Below are positions 25,547 through 34,815 of a stretch of DNA of 64,000 nucleotides, piece after piece; position 1 is the first letter of the stretch; every line of letters starts with the position of its first letter. Source of the DNA: Lachnoclostridium sp. An76 (GTDB lineage Bacteria; Bacillota; Clostridia; Lachnospirales; Lachnospiraceae); assembly GCF_002161355.1 (NCBI RefSeq), contig NZ_NFHL01000005.1, forward strand, positions 173,673 to 237,672, read 5' to 3'. The position numbers and the translations under genes were made by a program. The notes below the pieces were generated by a model. The model was not told where the DNA came from, did not search any database, and saw only the letters and a list, made by a program, of their open reading frames with translations.

Positions 25547-27469
25547 CTATATCTCTATCTCATCCAGCTCTTTCATCCAGACCGCGGCGCAGGCGTCGCT
25601 GGGCATCCTCCAGTCCCCTCTGGGCGAGAGCGCCACTGTCCCCACCTTCGGTCCGTCCGGAAGGCAGGAGCGCTTAAACTGCTGGGAGAAAAATCTCCGG
25701 CAGAATGTTTTCAGCCACTTCAGGATCACTTCGCCGTCATAATCCCCTTCAAACGCTCTCTTCGCAAGCCGGAAGATCTTTGCCGGCTCATATCCGAAGC
25801 GCAGCATATAATAAAGGAAGAAATCATGCAGCTCATACGGTCCCACAAGGTCTTCTGTCTTCTGCGCGATATCCCCATCCTTTGGCGGCAGCAGCTCCGG
25901 GCTCACCGGAGTATCCAGCACGTCATAGAGCACGCTTTTCAGCTCCTGGTCTTTTGTCTCATCCGCCGCGTATTTTACAAGATGGCGCACCAGCGTCTTC
26001 GGCACGGACGCATTCACTCCGTACATGGACATATGGTCCCCGTTGTAAGTCGCCCAGCCGAGGGCAAGCTCCGACATATCCCCGGTCCCGATCACCATGC
26101 CGCCTGTCCGGTTCGCGATGTCCATCAGCACCTGGGTACGCTCCCTGGCCTGAGAGTTTTCATAAGTCACATCATGTTCCTCCGAATCCTGGCCGATATC
26201 CCGGAAGTGTACATTCACCGCCTCTGCGATGGGCACCTCTCTGAGTGTTGCCCCTGTCTTTTTCGACATCTCGCAGGCATTCTGGTAGGTGCGGTCCGTG
26301 GTCCCGAAGCAGGGCATGGTCACTGCGATGATATCCTTCTTGTCTCTTCCGAGCATGTCAAAGGCACGGGCAGTCACAAGGAGCGCCAGGGTAGAGTCAA
26401 GCCCCCCTGAGATCCCCACAACCGCGGTCTTTGAATTTGTATGTGCCAGACGCTTTTTCAGCCCCATCGCCTGGATCGTCAGTATTTCCTCGCACCGCTC
26501 CGCGCGCGCACTCTCATCGGACGGAACGAACGGCGTCTTCGGGAACACCCTCGTCAGCTCCACATCTTCCTTTTCCATTTCCACGGTAAACGGCACGCGC
26601 ATGAGCGTTCCATCCGGGTCAGCCTGGAAGGTCGTATTCTTCCGCCGCTCGCTGACGATGCGTTTCAGGTCAAACTCAGAATAAATGATCTCGTTTTTAT
26701 ATCTCGCAGCTTCTTTGAGGACTGCCCCGTTCTCCGCGATGATATTGTGCCCGCCGAACACAACGTCCGTGGTGGATTCCCCTTCCCCGGCATTGGCGTA
26801 CACATACCCCGCGATCAGCCTTGCGGACTGTCCGGCGATCAGCTCCCTGCGGTAAGTGTCCTTTCCGATCGTCTCATCGCTGGCAGAACAGTTGACGATC
26901 ACAGTCGCTCCCTCGATCGCCGCCTGTATGCTGGGCGGCACAGGAGACCACACGTCCTCGCAGATCTCCGCGGATACGATCAGGTCTTCCATGCCGGAAG
27001 CCTCGAACAGGATCTGGGGGCCAAAGAGCACCTGCTCCCCCTCGAACAGGATATATCCTGCCTGGTCCGGTCCCGGCGTAAACTGCCTCATCTCATAGAA
27101 CTCCGCATAGTTCGGGAGAAATGTCTTTGTCGTAAATCCGAGGATTTTCCCCCGGTTCAGCGCAGCCGCGGTATTGTAAAGCTTCCCCCTTACAGCCAGC
27201 GGCATCCCCACAAATGCAAGGATATCTTTGTCCTCCGTGTATTTTGCGATATGCTGCAGCGCCCTGCGCGCCGCCTCGAGGAGTACGTCCTGGGTAAAAA
27301 GATCCCCGCATGTATATCCAGTGATGCAGAGCTCCGGGAATACGATGATCTTTGCTTTCCTTTCGCATGCCTCTCCGATCGCCCTGCATATATTCTCTGT
27401 ATTGTATTCCACATCAGCCACCCGGATGTCCGGCGTAGCTGCCGCCACTTTTACAAATCCATGTCTCAT
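25547..27469 (-). CDS. nadE: Glutamine-dependent NAD+ synthetase
   Basis: A 640-residue fusion of an N-terminal nitrilase-type glutaminase (~1-270, with VFPELCITGYTCGDL and the KTFLPNYAEF and VNCSASDE regions around the Glu-Lys-Cys triad) and a C-terminal NAD synthetase (~320-640, with the ATP loop GISGGLDSTLALLV). It converts nicotinic acid adenine dinucleotide to NAD+ using glutamine-derived ammonia. Length is normal for the bacterial two-domain form. The ATG follows GGAGAGAAG. Confidence 0.95.
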   Translation of the reverse strand: MRHGFVKVAAATPDIRVADVEYNTENICRAIGEACERKAKIIVFPELCITGYTCGDLFTQDVLLEAARRALQHIAKYTEDKDILAFVGMPLAVRGKLYNTAAALNRGKILGFTTKTFLPNYAEFYEMRQFTPGPDQAGYILFEGEQVLFGPQILFEASGMEDLIVSAEICEDVWSPVPPSIQAAIEGATVIVNCSASDETIGKDTYRRELIAGQSARLIAGYVYANAGEGESTTDVVFGGHNIIAENGAVLKEAARYKNEIIYSEFDLKRIVSERRKNTTFQADPDGTLMRVPFTVEMEKEDVELTRVFPKTPFVPSDESARAERCEEILTIQAMGLKKRLAHTNSKTAVVGISGGLDSTLALLVTARAFDMLGRDKKDIIAVTMPCFGTTDRTYQNACEMSKKTGATLREVPIAEAVNVHFRDIGQDSEEHDVTYENSQARERTQVLMDIANRTGGMVIGTGDMSELALGWATYNGDHMSMYGVNASVPKTLVRHLVKYAADETKDQELKSVLYDVLDTPVSPELLPPKDGDIAQKTEDLVGPYELHDFFLYYMLRFGYEPAKIFRLAKRAFEGDYDGEVILKWLKTFCRRFFSQQFKRSCLPDGPKVGTVALSPRGDWRMPSDACAAVWMKELDEIEI

Positions 27470-27603
27470 CTTCTCTCCACCTTCCTGCCCGGGCAGACAT
27501 TTTCTCCCGGACCGTCTTCATGCTTACTGGTCTGCGTTTACTGTTTCGGATCTGCCGCTTCTGCTGCTCTGGGCTGTCTGACCAGCACTTACATCTGCCT
27601 TAC

Positions 27604-28479
27604 CTATCTGCTTTTCTTCAGCAGCTCTTTTAATTCTTCCACAGTATAGTTGTATGCTGTATTGCAGAAATGACATTTCACTTCAATGTCTTCCCCGTCA
27701 TCGATCATGGACTGGATATCCTTCTTCCCGATGCTGATGATCGCTTTCTCGATCCGTTCTTTCGAACAGTTGCAGTAAAACCGCGCCGGCATTGTATCCG
27801 TGATCTCCAGGTCCAGCCCTTCCAGCACCTGCGAGAGCATCTCTTCCGGCGTGTGCCCGTTGTCCAGCATAGAAGTCACGGACTGGATATTCCGGATATT
27901 CTCTTCCAGCTTATTGAGCACCTCATCCTCGATAAACGGCATCACCTGCACGATAAAGCCGCCCGCGCAGCGCACGGTATTATTCTTCTCCATGAGCACG
28001 CCCAGCCCCACAGAAGACGGCACCTGCTCTGACGTAGCAAAATAATATGTCAGGTCCTCCGCGATCTCCCCGGTCTGGAGGATCGTCTGCCCGGAATAAG
28101 GCTCTTTGAGCCCCATGTCCTTGATCACTGTCATCACGCCCTGCCCCAGCGCTCCGCCCACATCCAGCTTGCCGTTTTTCGGCGGAAGGATCACTTCCGG
28201 GTCATGGACATATCCTTTCACATTTCCCTGGCTGTCCGCTGTCACTGTCAGCCCGCCGATCGGCCCCGAGCATTTGATCTGGATCGTCAGCATGTCCGTG
28301 GCATTTTTCATCATGCTGCCCATCATCGCCCCGCCGGTCAGAAGCCGTCCGAGCGCCGCCGTCGCCACAGGGCTTGTCCCATGCCTCTGCCGCGCTTCCT
28401 CCACAAGATCCGTGGTCACTGCCGCAAACGCGCGGATCTGCGTATTTGCCGCTGCTGCTCTTACAATATAATCTCCCAT
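27604..28479 (-). CDS. hslO: Redox-regulated chaperone Hsp33
   Basis: A 291-residue cytosolic holdase activated by disulfide formation. The N-terminal domain has GRLLTGGAMMGSMMKN and IQIKCSGPIGGLTV. The C-terminal redox switch keeps all four zinc cysteines: CNC (~residue 236) and CHFC (~267). The start ATG is behind AGGAG. It stands alone between nadE and a methyltransferase on the same strand. Confidence 0.95.
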   Translation of the reverse strand: MGDYIVRAAAANTQIRAFAAVTTDLVEEARQRHGTSPVATAALGRLLTGGAMMGSMMKNATDMLTIQIKCSGPIGGLTVTADSQGNVKGYVHDPEVILPPKNGKLDVGGALGQGVMTVIKDMGLKEPYSGQTILQTGEIAEDLTYYFATSEQVPSSVGLGVLMEKNNTVRCAGGFIVQVMPFIEDEVLNKLEENIRNIQSVTSMLDNGHTPEEMLSQVLEGLDLEITDTMPARFYCNCSKERIEKAIISIGKKDIQSMIDDGEDIEVKCHFCNTAYNYTVEELKELLKKSR

Positions 28480-28521
28480 CTTTCACAATCTCCTGTCATT
28501 AAACTTTTTCTTTTGCTCAAT

Positions 28522-29358
28522 TTATACTTCCCGGGCTCCCTGTGCCTGCCTGCTTTCTCCGGCTTCCTGTGCCGGTCCGCTCTCCTCTGGCGGCCGTTTC
28601 CCGCACTCCCGGGCGATCACACAGATCCTCTCGCTCTTTTCCCATGCCGCTTCCCCTGTATCCATATCATACGCAGCCTGGAAAACAAGCCCCGCACTGC
28701 TTAGCAGTTCCCGGATCTCCTCCAGAGTATACCCTCTCTGGAAATGGGTCTCTCTGTATTTCCGGTACAGAGCGCCGTTATCATCCGATCCTTCCCTGAT
28801 AAAAAGTGTCAGGTCATATTCATTGATCTTCTCCTCTTCGTAATAACAGTTATCCCATATAAAGCTGCAGTCCCCGCGGTCCTCCGCGATCGTGCAGTCC
28901 CCCATCACTTCCCGGTACTTGTATTCTGTATTAAAATCAAAAAGAAAGAGCCCGCCGGGATCAAGATAATTATTGACCAGACGGAACACTTCGGCAAGCT
29001 CCTCCGGCTCAGTGATATAATTCACGGAGTCGCACACGCTCACCACTGCCCGGACCGTGCCGTACAGTTCAAATTCCCGCATATCCTGGAGAAGATACAG
29101 GATGTCATGCCCGGACGCAAGCCGCTTCTCCATCGCAAGCTCAAGCATATCCCCGGAATTGTCCACCCCGATCATATCATACCCATATCCTGCAAGGATC
29201 TCCGTCATCGTCCCCGTGCCGCATCCGAGATCCAGGACGAGCCCGTCCTTCACGCCATACCTGCACAGCAGGCTGTGTATATATGTTCCCCATTCCCCGT
29301 AGGGGACATTATCCATAAATGTGTCGTACACCGACGCAAAACTGGTGTAAGCTTCCAT
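28522..29358 (-). CDS. Class I SAM-dependent methyltransferase
   Basis: It has 278 residues. The SAM-binding motif I is VLDLGCGTGTMTEIL (~residue 42), followed by MIGVDNSGDML and VVSVCDSVNYI. The last ~35 residues are low-complexity (Pro/Glu/Gly/Gln-rich), probably disordered. The ATG at 29358 is preceded by GGGAGG; the upstream in-frame start lacks this. The substrate is not recognisable. Divergent from the ABC-F leader. Confidence 0.85.
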   Translation of the reverse strand: MEAYTSFASVYDTFMDNVPYGEWGTYIHSLLCRYGVKDGLVLDLGCGTGTMTEILAGYGYDMIGVDNSGDMLELAMEKRLASGHDILYLLQDMREFELYGTVRAVVSVCDSVNYITEPEELAEVFRLVNNYLDPGGLFLFDFNTEYKYREVMGDCTIAEDRGDCSFIWDNCYYEEEKINEYDLTLFIREGSDDNGALYRKYRETHFQRGYTLEEIRELLSSAGLVFQAAYDMDTGEAAWEKSERICVIARECGKRPPEESGPAQEAGESRQAQGAREV

Positions 29359-29426
29359 GTGCAAAACCTCCCGTAAATAGAAGTGTAACACATTTTCCTT
29401 CTCTTGACACTATAAAATCCATACCC

Positions 29427-29455
29427 TTGACTTTTCCCGTCCCATCTGCTATCCT
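29427..29455 (+). promoter_or_regulatory. Promoter of the ABC-F leader
   Basis: TTGACT (29427-29432) and TATCCT (29450-29455) are separated by exactly 17 bases, on the strand of the ABC-F gene. Transcription from here would give a leader of about 350 nt containing a six-codon ORF and a terminator hairpin. Confidence 0.6.
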
Positions 29456-29509
29456 GTTCGCAGAATAAGGGAGCGCCCGTGCGTCTCCCGTAAGATTGGA
29501 GTTGAAAAG

Positions 29510-29530
29510 ATGATCATTACTTCCTGCTGA
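29510..29530 (+). CDS. Six-codon leader peptide of the ABC-F gene
   Basis: ATG ATC ATT ACT TCC TGC TGA encodes MIITSC. The ATG has GGAG eight bases upstream (TTGGAGTTGAAAAG). It lies ~48 nt after the predicted start of transcription and ~220 nt before the terminator. Short ORFs in this position act as drug sensors in leaders of many ribosome-protection genes; stalling on it would change folding of the leader. Too short to prove coding by sequence alone. Confidence 0.5.
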   Translation: MIITSC

Positions 29531-29752
29531 TCACAAAACCGCATGACAGTCTGTACGGTAATATCTTATCTTATATTTTGTACAAAGGCGCCCTTATCCG
29601 GACGTTTTGTCCTGTCATGCACACGCAGGAAAGTATTTTCATCTTTTTGACCCATACATCACACAGCGCTGCCGCTGTTTTGGCTGCGCTCAAGTGCAGC
29701 GTGCATTCTCCTTCCCAGACACATGGAGAGCTAATAAAGTATGAGACATTAA

Positions 29753-29787
29753 GACCGCGGAAATTACTTTCCCGCGGTTTCTTTTTT
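29753..29787 (+). terminator. Attenuator-type terminator before the ABC-F gene
   Basis: GACCGCGG and CCGCGGTTTC form a strong GC stem, followed by TTTCTTTTTT. The hairpin lies inside the leader, ~30 bases before the ABC-F start and its AAGGAGG ribosome site. A strong terminator there should keep the gene mostly off unless the leader refolds. Confidence 0.8.
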
Positions 29788-29814
29788 ACCCTGTTTACAA
29801 GGAGGTAGATACTG

Positions 29815-31320
29815 ATGTCTCTGATACAGATCGATCATTTAAGCTTTACCTATGAAGGCAGCTTTGACCCTGTCTTTGAAAACATGAGTTTCCAGATCGA
29901 CACTGACTGGAAGCTGGGATTTATCGGGCGGAACGGAAAGGGCAAGACTACTTTTCTGAAACTGCTCATGCACGAATACGAATACACCGGATCCATCACA
30001 GCGTCCGTGGACTTTGAATATTTCCCATATCCCGTCGAAGATCCCTCGCTTATGACTTACGAGATCCTGGAACATGTAAATCCGGTAATGGAACAGTGGG
30101 AGCTTATCCGCGAACTGAACCTGCTGGATACTGACCCTGAGATCCTTTACCGCCCGTTCCGCACATTAAGCTTTGGCGAGCAGACAAAATCGCTCCTTGC
30201 CGCGCTCTTTCTGAAGGAACACGCTTTCCTTCTGATCGATGAGCCGACCAATCATCTCGATGTCCTCGCCCGGGAAAAAGTGGCGGACTACCTTGCACGC
30301 AAAAAGGGCTTTATCCTTGTGTCCCATGACCGCGATCTCATCGACCGGTGCGCGGACCATGTCCTTGTACTGAACCGGCAGTCCATTGAAGTGCGCAGGG
30401 GGAACTTTTCTTCCTGGTACGCAGACAAGTGCGCAAGAGATGAGCTCGAACGCAGGCAAAATGAAAACCTGAAAAAAGATATCCACAAACTGAAAGAAGC
30501 CGCCCGGCAGGCTGCGCGCTGGTCAGATAAAGTCGAAGGGACAAAGACCGGCACCCGGGTCGCGGGGCTTAAGCCGGACCGGGGACACATCGGGCATCAG
30601 GCGGCAAAAATGATGAAGCGGGCCAAGTCTCTGGAACACAGGAAAGAAACCGCAGTCCGTGAAAAAGAAGGGCTGCTCAAAGACGTGGAATCCCTGGACA
30701 GCCTGAAGATCAATGTGCTGGAGCACCACAGCCGCAGACTTGTGTCTCTTCAGGATATCACAATTGATCATCACCGGGATCATGCCGGACACGGTCAGAG
30801 CGCGGCTCCTCTTCTCAGCCATTTCAGCCTTGAGCTCCTGCAGGGGGAGCGCATCGCCCTGTCAGGGAAGAACGGCTGCGGGAAATCCAGCCTGATCAAA
30901 CTGATCCTTGGCGAAGATATCCCCCACACAGGGGAAATCCGCCTCGCCGGAGGGCTTAAGATCTCTTATATCTCCCAGGATACCTCCATGCTGAGAGGTT
31001 CACTCTCCGCCTTCGCCGAAAAGCGGGGGCTGGATGGCGCTCTTTTCCGGACCGTACTGCGGAAGCTCGGGCTGGAGAGAGTGCAGTTCGAAAAAAAGAT
31101 CGAGGAGTACAGCGAGGGGCAGAAAAAGAAGGTGCTGCTGGCTTCCTCTCTCTGTGAGCCTGCGCACCTGTTCCTCTGGGATGAACCGCTGAATTTTATT
31201 GATATCTTTTCCCGTATCCAGTTGGAAGAGCTTCTCCTCGCTTCCGCCCCGACCATGCTCTTTGTGGAGCATGACCGGACTTTCCGCGAGAAAGTGGCAA
31301 CCAGGGTGATCGAAATATAA
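29815..31320 (+). CDS. Lsa-family ABC-F ribosomal protection protein
   Basis: It has 501 residues: two ATP-binding domains and no membrane segment. The first has FIGRNGKGKTTFLK (~38-50), signature LSFGEQ and LLIDEPTNHLD. A charged interdomain linker (~190-300) reaches the ribosomal drug site. The second has LSGKNGCGKSSLIK, YSEGQKKKVLL and LFLWDEPLNFID. The N-terminus (MSLIQIDHLSF, VFENMSFQIDTDWKLGFIGR) closely follows the Lsa group, which protects against lincosamides, streptogramin A and pleuromutilins. The drug spectrum here is inferred from family only. Expression is probably controlled by the leader. Confidence 0.88.
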   Translation: MSLIQIDHLSFTYEGSFDPVFENMSFQIDTDWKLGFIGRNGKGKTTFLKLLMHEYEYTGSITASVDFEYFPYPVEDPSLMTYEILEHVNPVMEQWELIRELNLLDTDPEILYRPFRTLSFGEQTKSLLAALFLKEHAFLLIDEPTNHLDVLAREKVADYLARKKGFILVSHDRDLIDRCADHVLVLNRQSIEVRRGNFSSWYADKCARDELERRQNENLKKDIHKLKEAARQAARWSDKVEGTKTGTRVAGLKPDRGHIGHQAAKMMKRAKSLEHRKETAVREKEGLLKDVESLDSLKINVLEHHSRRLVSLQDITIDHHRDHAGHGQSAAPLLSHFSLELLQGERIALSGKNGCGKSSLIKLILGEDIPHTGEIRLAGGLKISYISQDTSMLRGSLSAFAEKRGLDGALFRTVLRKLGLERVQFEKKIEEYSEGQKKKVLLASSLCEPAHLFLWDEPLNFIDIFSRIQLEELLLASAPTMLFVEHDRTFREKVATRVIEI

Positions 31321-31408
31321 CCATCGCGGGTCCGGTCAGCCCCGGATCTGATCCGAGACCGATCGGCGGGTATGTGCCGCGAAAACCAAGATCTGCTCCC
31401 AGGTCCGG

Positions 31409-32323
31409 TCAGCCGGTCGGAAGGTCATTTGGGGCCGGCTGTTTCCCCGGGATCTGCGCCAGGACCACCGCGGCAAATACAAGCGCGCATCCGAACAGCT
31501 CCCGGCCGGACAGGCGTTCTCCCAATATCACCCAGCCGGTGAGCACCGAAAATACAGATTCCAGGCTTAAAAGCAGGGAAGCCACTGTGGGGTCTGTGTT
31601 TTTCTGCGCGATGACCTGGAGCGTATACGCTACACCGCAGGAGAGCACTCCCGCATAGGCGAGCGGCATCCACGCCGCCAGTATCTCACCGAACTGCGGC
31701 TGCTCCTGCGCCAGCATCGGGACAGCGCACAGGATCCCGCACACAAAGAACTGGAGACAGGACAGCGACACACCGTCCACCTTCGGCGCAAAATGATCGA
31801 TCACTAAAATATGTACAGAAAAAATGACCGCACATAAGAACACAAGGAAGTCGCCCTTTGATATGGAAAATCCGTCCGTAATACATAGGAAATACATCCC
31901 TGCCACGGCAAGCGCCACACCGATCCAGACTTTTATCCCTGCTCTTCTCCCGAAGAAAAGCCCCAGGACAGGCACGATCAATATGTACAGAGCCGTGATA
32001 AACCCTGCCTTCCCCGCACTGGTGTACACAAGGCCGATCTGCTGGAGGGAGCTTGCAGCCGCAAGGGCGGTCCCGCAGCAGATGCCGCCGATGACCAGCG
32101 TCTTTCTGTCTCCTGCTGCGGCTTTCTCCTCTCCGCTCTTTTCTCTCTGTCTCCGCATGAAAAAGATGACCGGAAGAAGCACAGCCCCTCCCAGGAAGCT
32201 GCGGACCGAATTAAATGTAAACGGACCGAGATAGTCCATCCCCACGCTCTGCGCCACAAAGGCGCTGCCCCAGATCAGTGCGGTCAGCGCCAGAAGAATA
32301 TTGTTGGTCGATCTGCGTTTCAT
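31409..32323 (-). CDS. DMT-superfamily transporter (EamA family)
   Basis: A 304-residue membrane protein with ten predicted hydrophobic segments and two EamA repeats (ALIWGSAFVAQSVGMDYLGP at the start of the first; SVHILVIDHFAPKVDG opening the second). It probably exports small metabolites or amino acids; the substrate is not recognisable. It overlaps aroE by four bases, so both are translated from one mRNA. Confidence 0.88.
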   Translation of the reverse strand: MKRRSTNNILLALTALIWGSAFVAQSVGMDYLGPFTFNSVRSFLGGAVLLPVIFFMRRQREKSGEEKAAAGDRKTLVIGGICCGTALAAASSLQQIGLVYTSAGKAGFITALYILIVPVLGLFFGRRAGIKVWIGVALAVAGMYFLCITDGFSISKGDFLVFLCAVIFSVHILVIDHFAPKVDGVSLSCLQFFVCGILCAVPMLAQEQPQFGEILAAWMPLAYAGVLSCGVAYTLQVIAQKNTDPTVASLLLSLESVFSVLTGWVILGERLSGRELFGCALVFAAVVLAQIPGKQPAPNDLPTG

Positions 32324-33195
32324 TTGAAAAATTTCTCCATCACTTCCTGAGCCGGCATCTCTTTCCCAGTAAACAGCTCAAACGCCGCTGCGCCCTGCCA
32401 GAGGAGCATCCCGATCCCGCCGACTGCCGCGCGGCATCCCGCTTCCTTTGCTTTTTTCAGCAGGAGCGTTTCTTTCGGATTATAGACCACGTCAGCCACC
32501 GCCAGATCTTTGTGAAGGAATTCCGCCGGGACCGGCAGCACATCTTCCAGAGGGCTCATGCCCGCACGGGTGGCATTGATGAGGATATCGCTCTCTGCGA
32601 TCGCTTTCTCCAGAGCCTCCGCGTCATCCAGATCATCAATGTAAACCCTGCCGATACCCGGGACTGCGTTTTCTATTTTTTCTACCGTTTTTTCTCCGTT
32701 TACATAGAACTCATCCTTCCGGTTGAAAATCGCGATCTCACTCACCCCGTCCAGCGCAGCCTGGACCGCGATCGCCGTCGCCGCCCCGCCTGTTCCTATG
32801 AGGACGATTTTCTTCCCGGCAATGTCGATCCCATGTTCCCTCAAGTTGCGCACAAAGCCTGTCCCGTCCGTGATATGTCCTGTCATCGTGCCGTCCGCCT
32901 CAAAGACAACGGTATTGCATGCTCCCACCAGCTCCGCTGCCGGGGAAAGCCTGTCCACGAGCTGCGCCACCGCAGTCTTGCACGGCATGGTCACGTTAAA
33001 CCCGCCCGCATGGAGGGTCTTCAGCGCATTCACCGCGTCCGCAGTCTTCTCCAGCGGCACATCAAAGGCGAGATATGCCGCATCGATCCCAAGTTTTTCA
33101 AAACTATAGTTGTACATGGCCGGGGAGCCGGAATGCCCCACCGGAGAGCCGATAAGTCCGTAAAGCTGTGTATGTCCGCTGATCCTTCTTTCCAT
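32320..33195 (-). CDS. aroE: Shikimate dehydrogenase
   Basis: A 291-residue NADP-dependent enzyme reducing 3-dehydroshikimate in aromatic amino acid synthesis. Motifs: GLIGSPVGHSGSPAMYN at the N-terminus, GFNVTMPCKTAV (catalytic Lys), the Rossmann loop VLIGTGGAATAIAV and INATRAGMSP. A good ribosome site (GAGGAAGG) precedes the ATG. First gene of a two-gene unit with the DMT transporter; no other aro gene is near. Confidence 0.95.
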   Translation of the reverse strand: MERRISGHTQLYGLIGSPVGHSGSPAMYNYSFEKLGIDAAYLAFDVPLEKTADAVNALKTLHAGGFNVTMPCKTAVAQLVDRLSPAAELVGACNTVVFEADGTMTGHITDGTGFVRNLREHGIDIAGKKIVLIGTGGAATAIAVQAALDGVSEIAIFNRKDEFYVNGEKTVEKIENAVPGIGRVYIDDLDDAEALEKAIAESDILINATRAGMSPLEDVLPVPAEFLHKDLAVADVVYNPKETLLLKKAKEAGCRAAVGGIGMLLWQGAAAFELFTGKEMPAQEVMEKFFK

Positions 33196-33349
33196 TATAA
33201 TCCTTCCTCTCTGTATCTGAATTCATATAAAAATGCAGTAACAGTATAGCACACTGCCGCCCGGCTCTTCAATCCTTTAAAGCGGCAGATTGTTTTCCCG
33301 TAAATTACTATTCTACGAAGAAACGGAACAATTGTCCTGAAACGGCTTT

Positions 33350-33637
33350 TTATTTTTTCCCGATCTTCCCGATGATCTGTTTCGCATAGACGCTCACTCC
33401 TGTCACCACGATTCCCTGCGTGACCGCCGTAAATGCCGCCATCGCCACGTCCTTCGGGCCGCTGCATCCACACACAGCAAATACATACAGAGCGCAGATC
33501 AGTATCCCTGCGGAACCTGTGAGGAATACGATGTATCTCTCCTGTATGAGTGCACTTTTTCTCAGCGCCATGTCAAGAAAATAGAGCGCCAGCGCCACGA
33601 CGATCAGTTCCGGTTTGATATATTCTGTGATCTCCAT
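33350..33637 (-). CDS. Phage-type holin family protein (Phage_holin_5_2-like), stand-alone
   Basis: A 95-residue membrane protein starting MEITEYIKPELIVVALALYF, with about three hydrophobic helices and a basic tail (KQIIGKIGKK). It resembles small holins that let lytic enzymes cross the membrane, but no endolysin or phage gene is next to it, so it may be domesticated. The ATG at 33637 has GGGAG nine bases upstream. That site lies in an inverted repeat (33649-33690) which may influence translation. Confidence 0.7.
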   Translation of the reverse strand: MEITEYIKPELIVVALALYFLDMALRKSALIQERYIVFLTGSAGILICALYVFAVCGCSGPKDVAMAAFTAVTQGIVVTGVSVYAKQIIGKIGKK

Positions 33638-33647
33638 AATAAGAAAC

Positions 33648-33692
33648 TCCCTTTCCATGCATATAGTATATATATGCACAGACAGGGAGTTC
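33648..33692. repeat. Inverted repeat over the holin ribosome-binding region
   Basis: AACTCCCT near 33645 and AGGGAGTT near 33686 are inverted, with inner arms TGCATATA/TATATATGCA. Read on the minus strand the second arm carries the holin Shine-Dalgarno (GGGAG), so folding would hide it. Confidence 0.5.
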
Positions 33693-33733
33693 CGTGCGGC
33701 CGGAAGCCTCATTGCCTGTGGGACGCCTGCCGG

Positions 33734-34744
33734 TCAGTTGACTTTTCGGATGGCCTGCCCTGTCTCCATCGGATATGCGGTCAGTGTATCCCCGTCCAGA
33801 TCTATTCCCCTCATATCTACGGCGGAAATCTGGCTGTTTTCGTATGTTTTATAGTAGTAAATCCCGGTATCTGCATTGACACAGCAGGAATAAGTGGTGA
33901 TATCATAGTTTCCGTCCTGCGTGATGACCGCGCCTCTTGGCATAGCCACACCGTCCAGTATATGGAAAACCTGAGATACATTTTCTTCTTCGCTCTTTCC
34001 ACAGACGGAGTTCCATTTCAGGAATGCTGCCTTCACAAACCTGGAGGCAGCGGAAAAATCTCCGGGGAGCCCGATGCCTCCCATCCCCTGGGAACAGGGT
34101 TTCAGATCCGGCCCGTCTTCCCCGGCTGCCGCGCCGCCTGTCTCTCCCGGACGGAAGAACTGTGCCCGGGGATATTGGGCCGTAACATTCAGATAATTAT
34201 TCAGATTCGTCCTGTGGTATTCAAAAGGCGGGTTATTCGTCAAAACGCCGACCGGATCCTCGTAGATATTTATGCCTTCCCTGACCGATTCGATCACAAG
34301 GCATCTCTCCCGGTCCGCCAGCATCCAGTGCAGCGGCGCAGGCGGCATGGTTTCGGAAAATGCATCGTCTGTAAGGTTGAGCGTGCCCAGCTTTTCTTCG
34401 GCTTCCCCGACAGACGCGCATGTCCCGAGAAGCCATGGGATCAGCTCATACACCGCAGCATTCGCCTTCCCCTCCGCCGCTTTTCCGTAAGATGCGTTCC
34501 CCGGGAAATTCAGACCTGCCATGCAAAGACCTTTTTCATTGACAGCCTCCGCATAGAGAGGAAATGACGCCTCTCCTGCCGCCATGCCGATCATGGCATA
34601 GTGGCTCGCAAGGGCGCCCTCATACCGAAACCGGAACGGGAACCTGCGCGGCGTGACCGTCACGCATTCCCCGAACGAATACTCCAGATCCATGTTCCTC
34701 CCGAAATAGAAATCTCCGTTTTTAAAGGTAATGCTTGTACACAT
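33734..34744 (-). CDS. Bile salt hydrolase / choloylglycine hydrolase family (Ntn amidase)
   Basis: It has 336 residues. The chain starts MCTSITFKNGDFYFGRNMDLE: Cys2 becomes the N-terminal nucleophile after Met removal, and the conserved Arg16 and Asp19 follow. Later landmarks are AGLNFPGNA, VLTNNPPFEYH and LPGDFSAASRFVKAAF (conserved Arg). There is no signal peptide, so it is cytosolic. The start is fixed by the nucleophile and by AAGGAGG upstream. An insertion of about 20 Gly/Ala/Pro-rich residues before QGMGGIGLPGD is unusual. Deconjugation of bile salts is the likely role; penicillin-V-type activity cannot be excluded. Confidence 0.88.
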   Translation of the reverse strand: MCTSITFKNGDFYFGRNMDLEYSFGECVTVTPRRFPFRFRYEGALASHYAMIGMAAGEASFPLYAEAVNEKGLCMAGLNFPGNASYGKAAEGKANAAVYELIPWLLGTCASVGEAEEKLGTLNLTDDAFSETMPPAPLHWMLADRERCLVIESVREGINIYEDPVGVLTNNPPFEYHRTNLNNYLNVTAQYPRAQFFRPGETGGAAAGEDGPDLKPCSQGMGGIGLPGDFSAASRFVKAAFLKWNSVCGKSEEENVSQVFHILDGVAMPRGAVITQDGNYDITTYSCCVNADTGIYYYKTYENSQISAVDMRGIDLDGDTLTAYPMETGQAIRKVN

Positions 34745-34815
34745 ATGACTTCCTCCTTGATCCTTATGCCGCATATAAGGTGCTGATGGGACATTCCTGA
34801 ATTAATACACAGAAA

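Noticed and set aside
24332..26410. Very long plus-strand frame opposite the molybdopterin-binding and nadE genes
   Set aside because: Shadow of two well-recognised minus-strand genes in GC-rich DNA; rich in His/Arg/Pro as expected from antisense reading.
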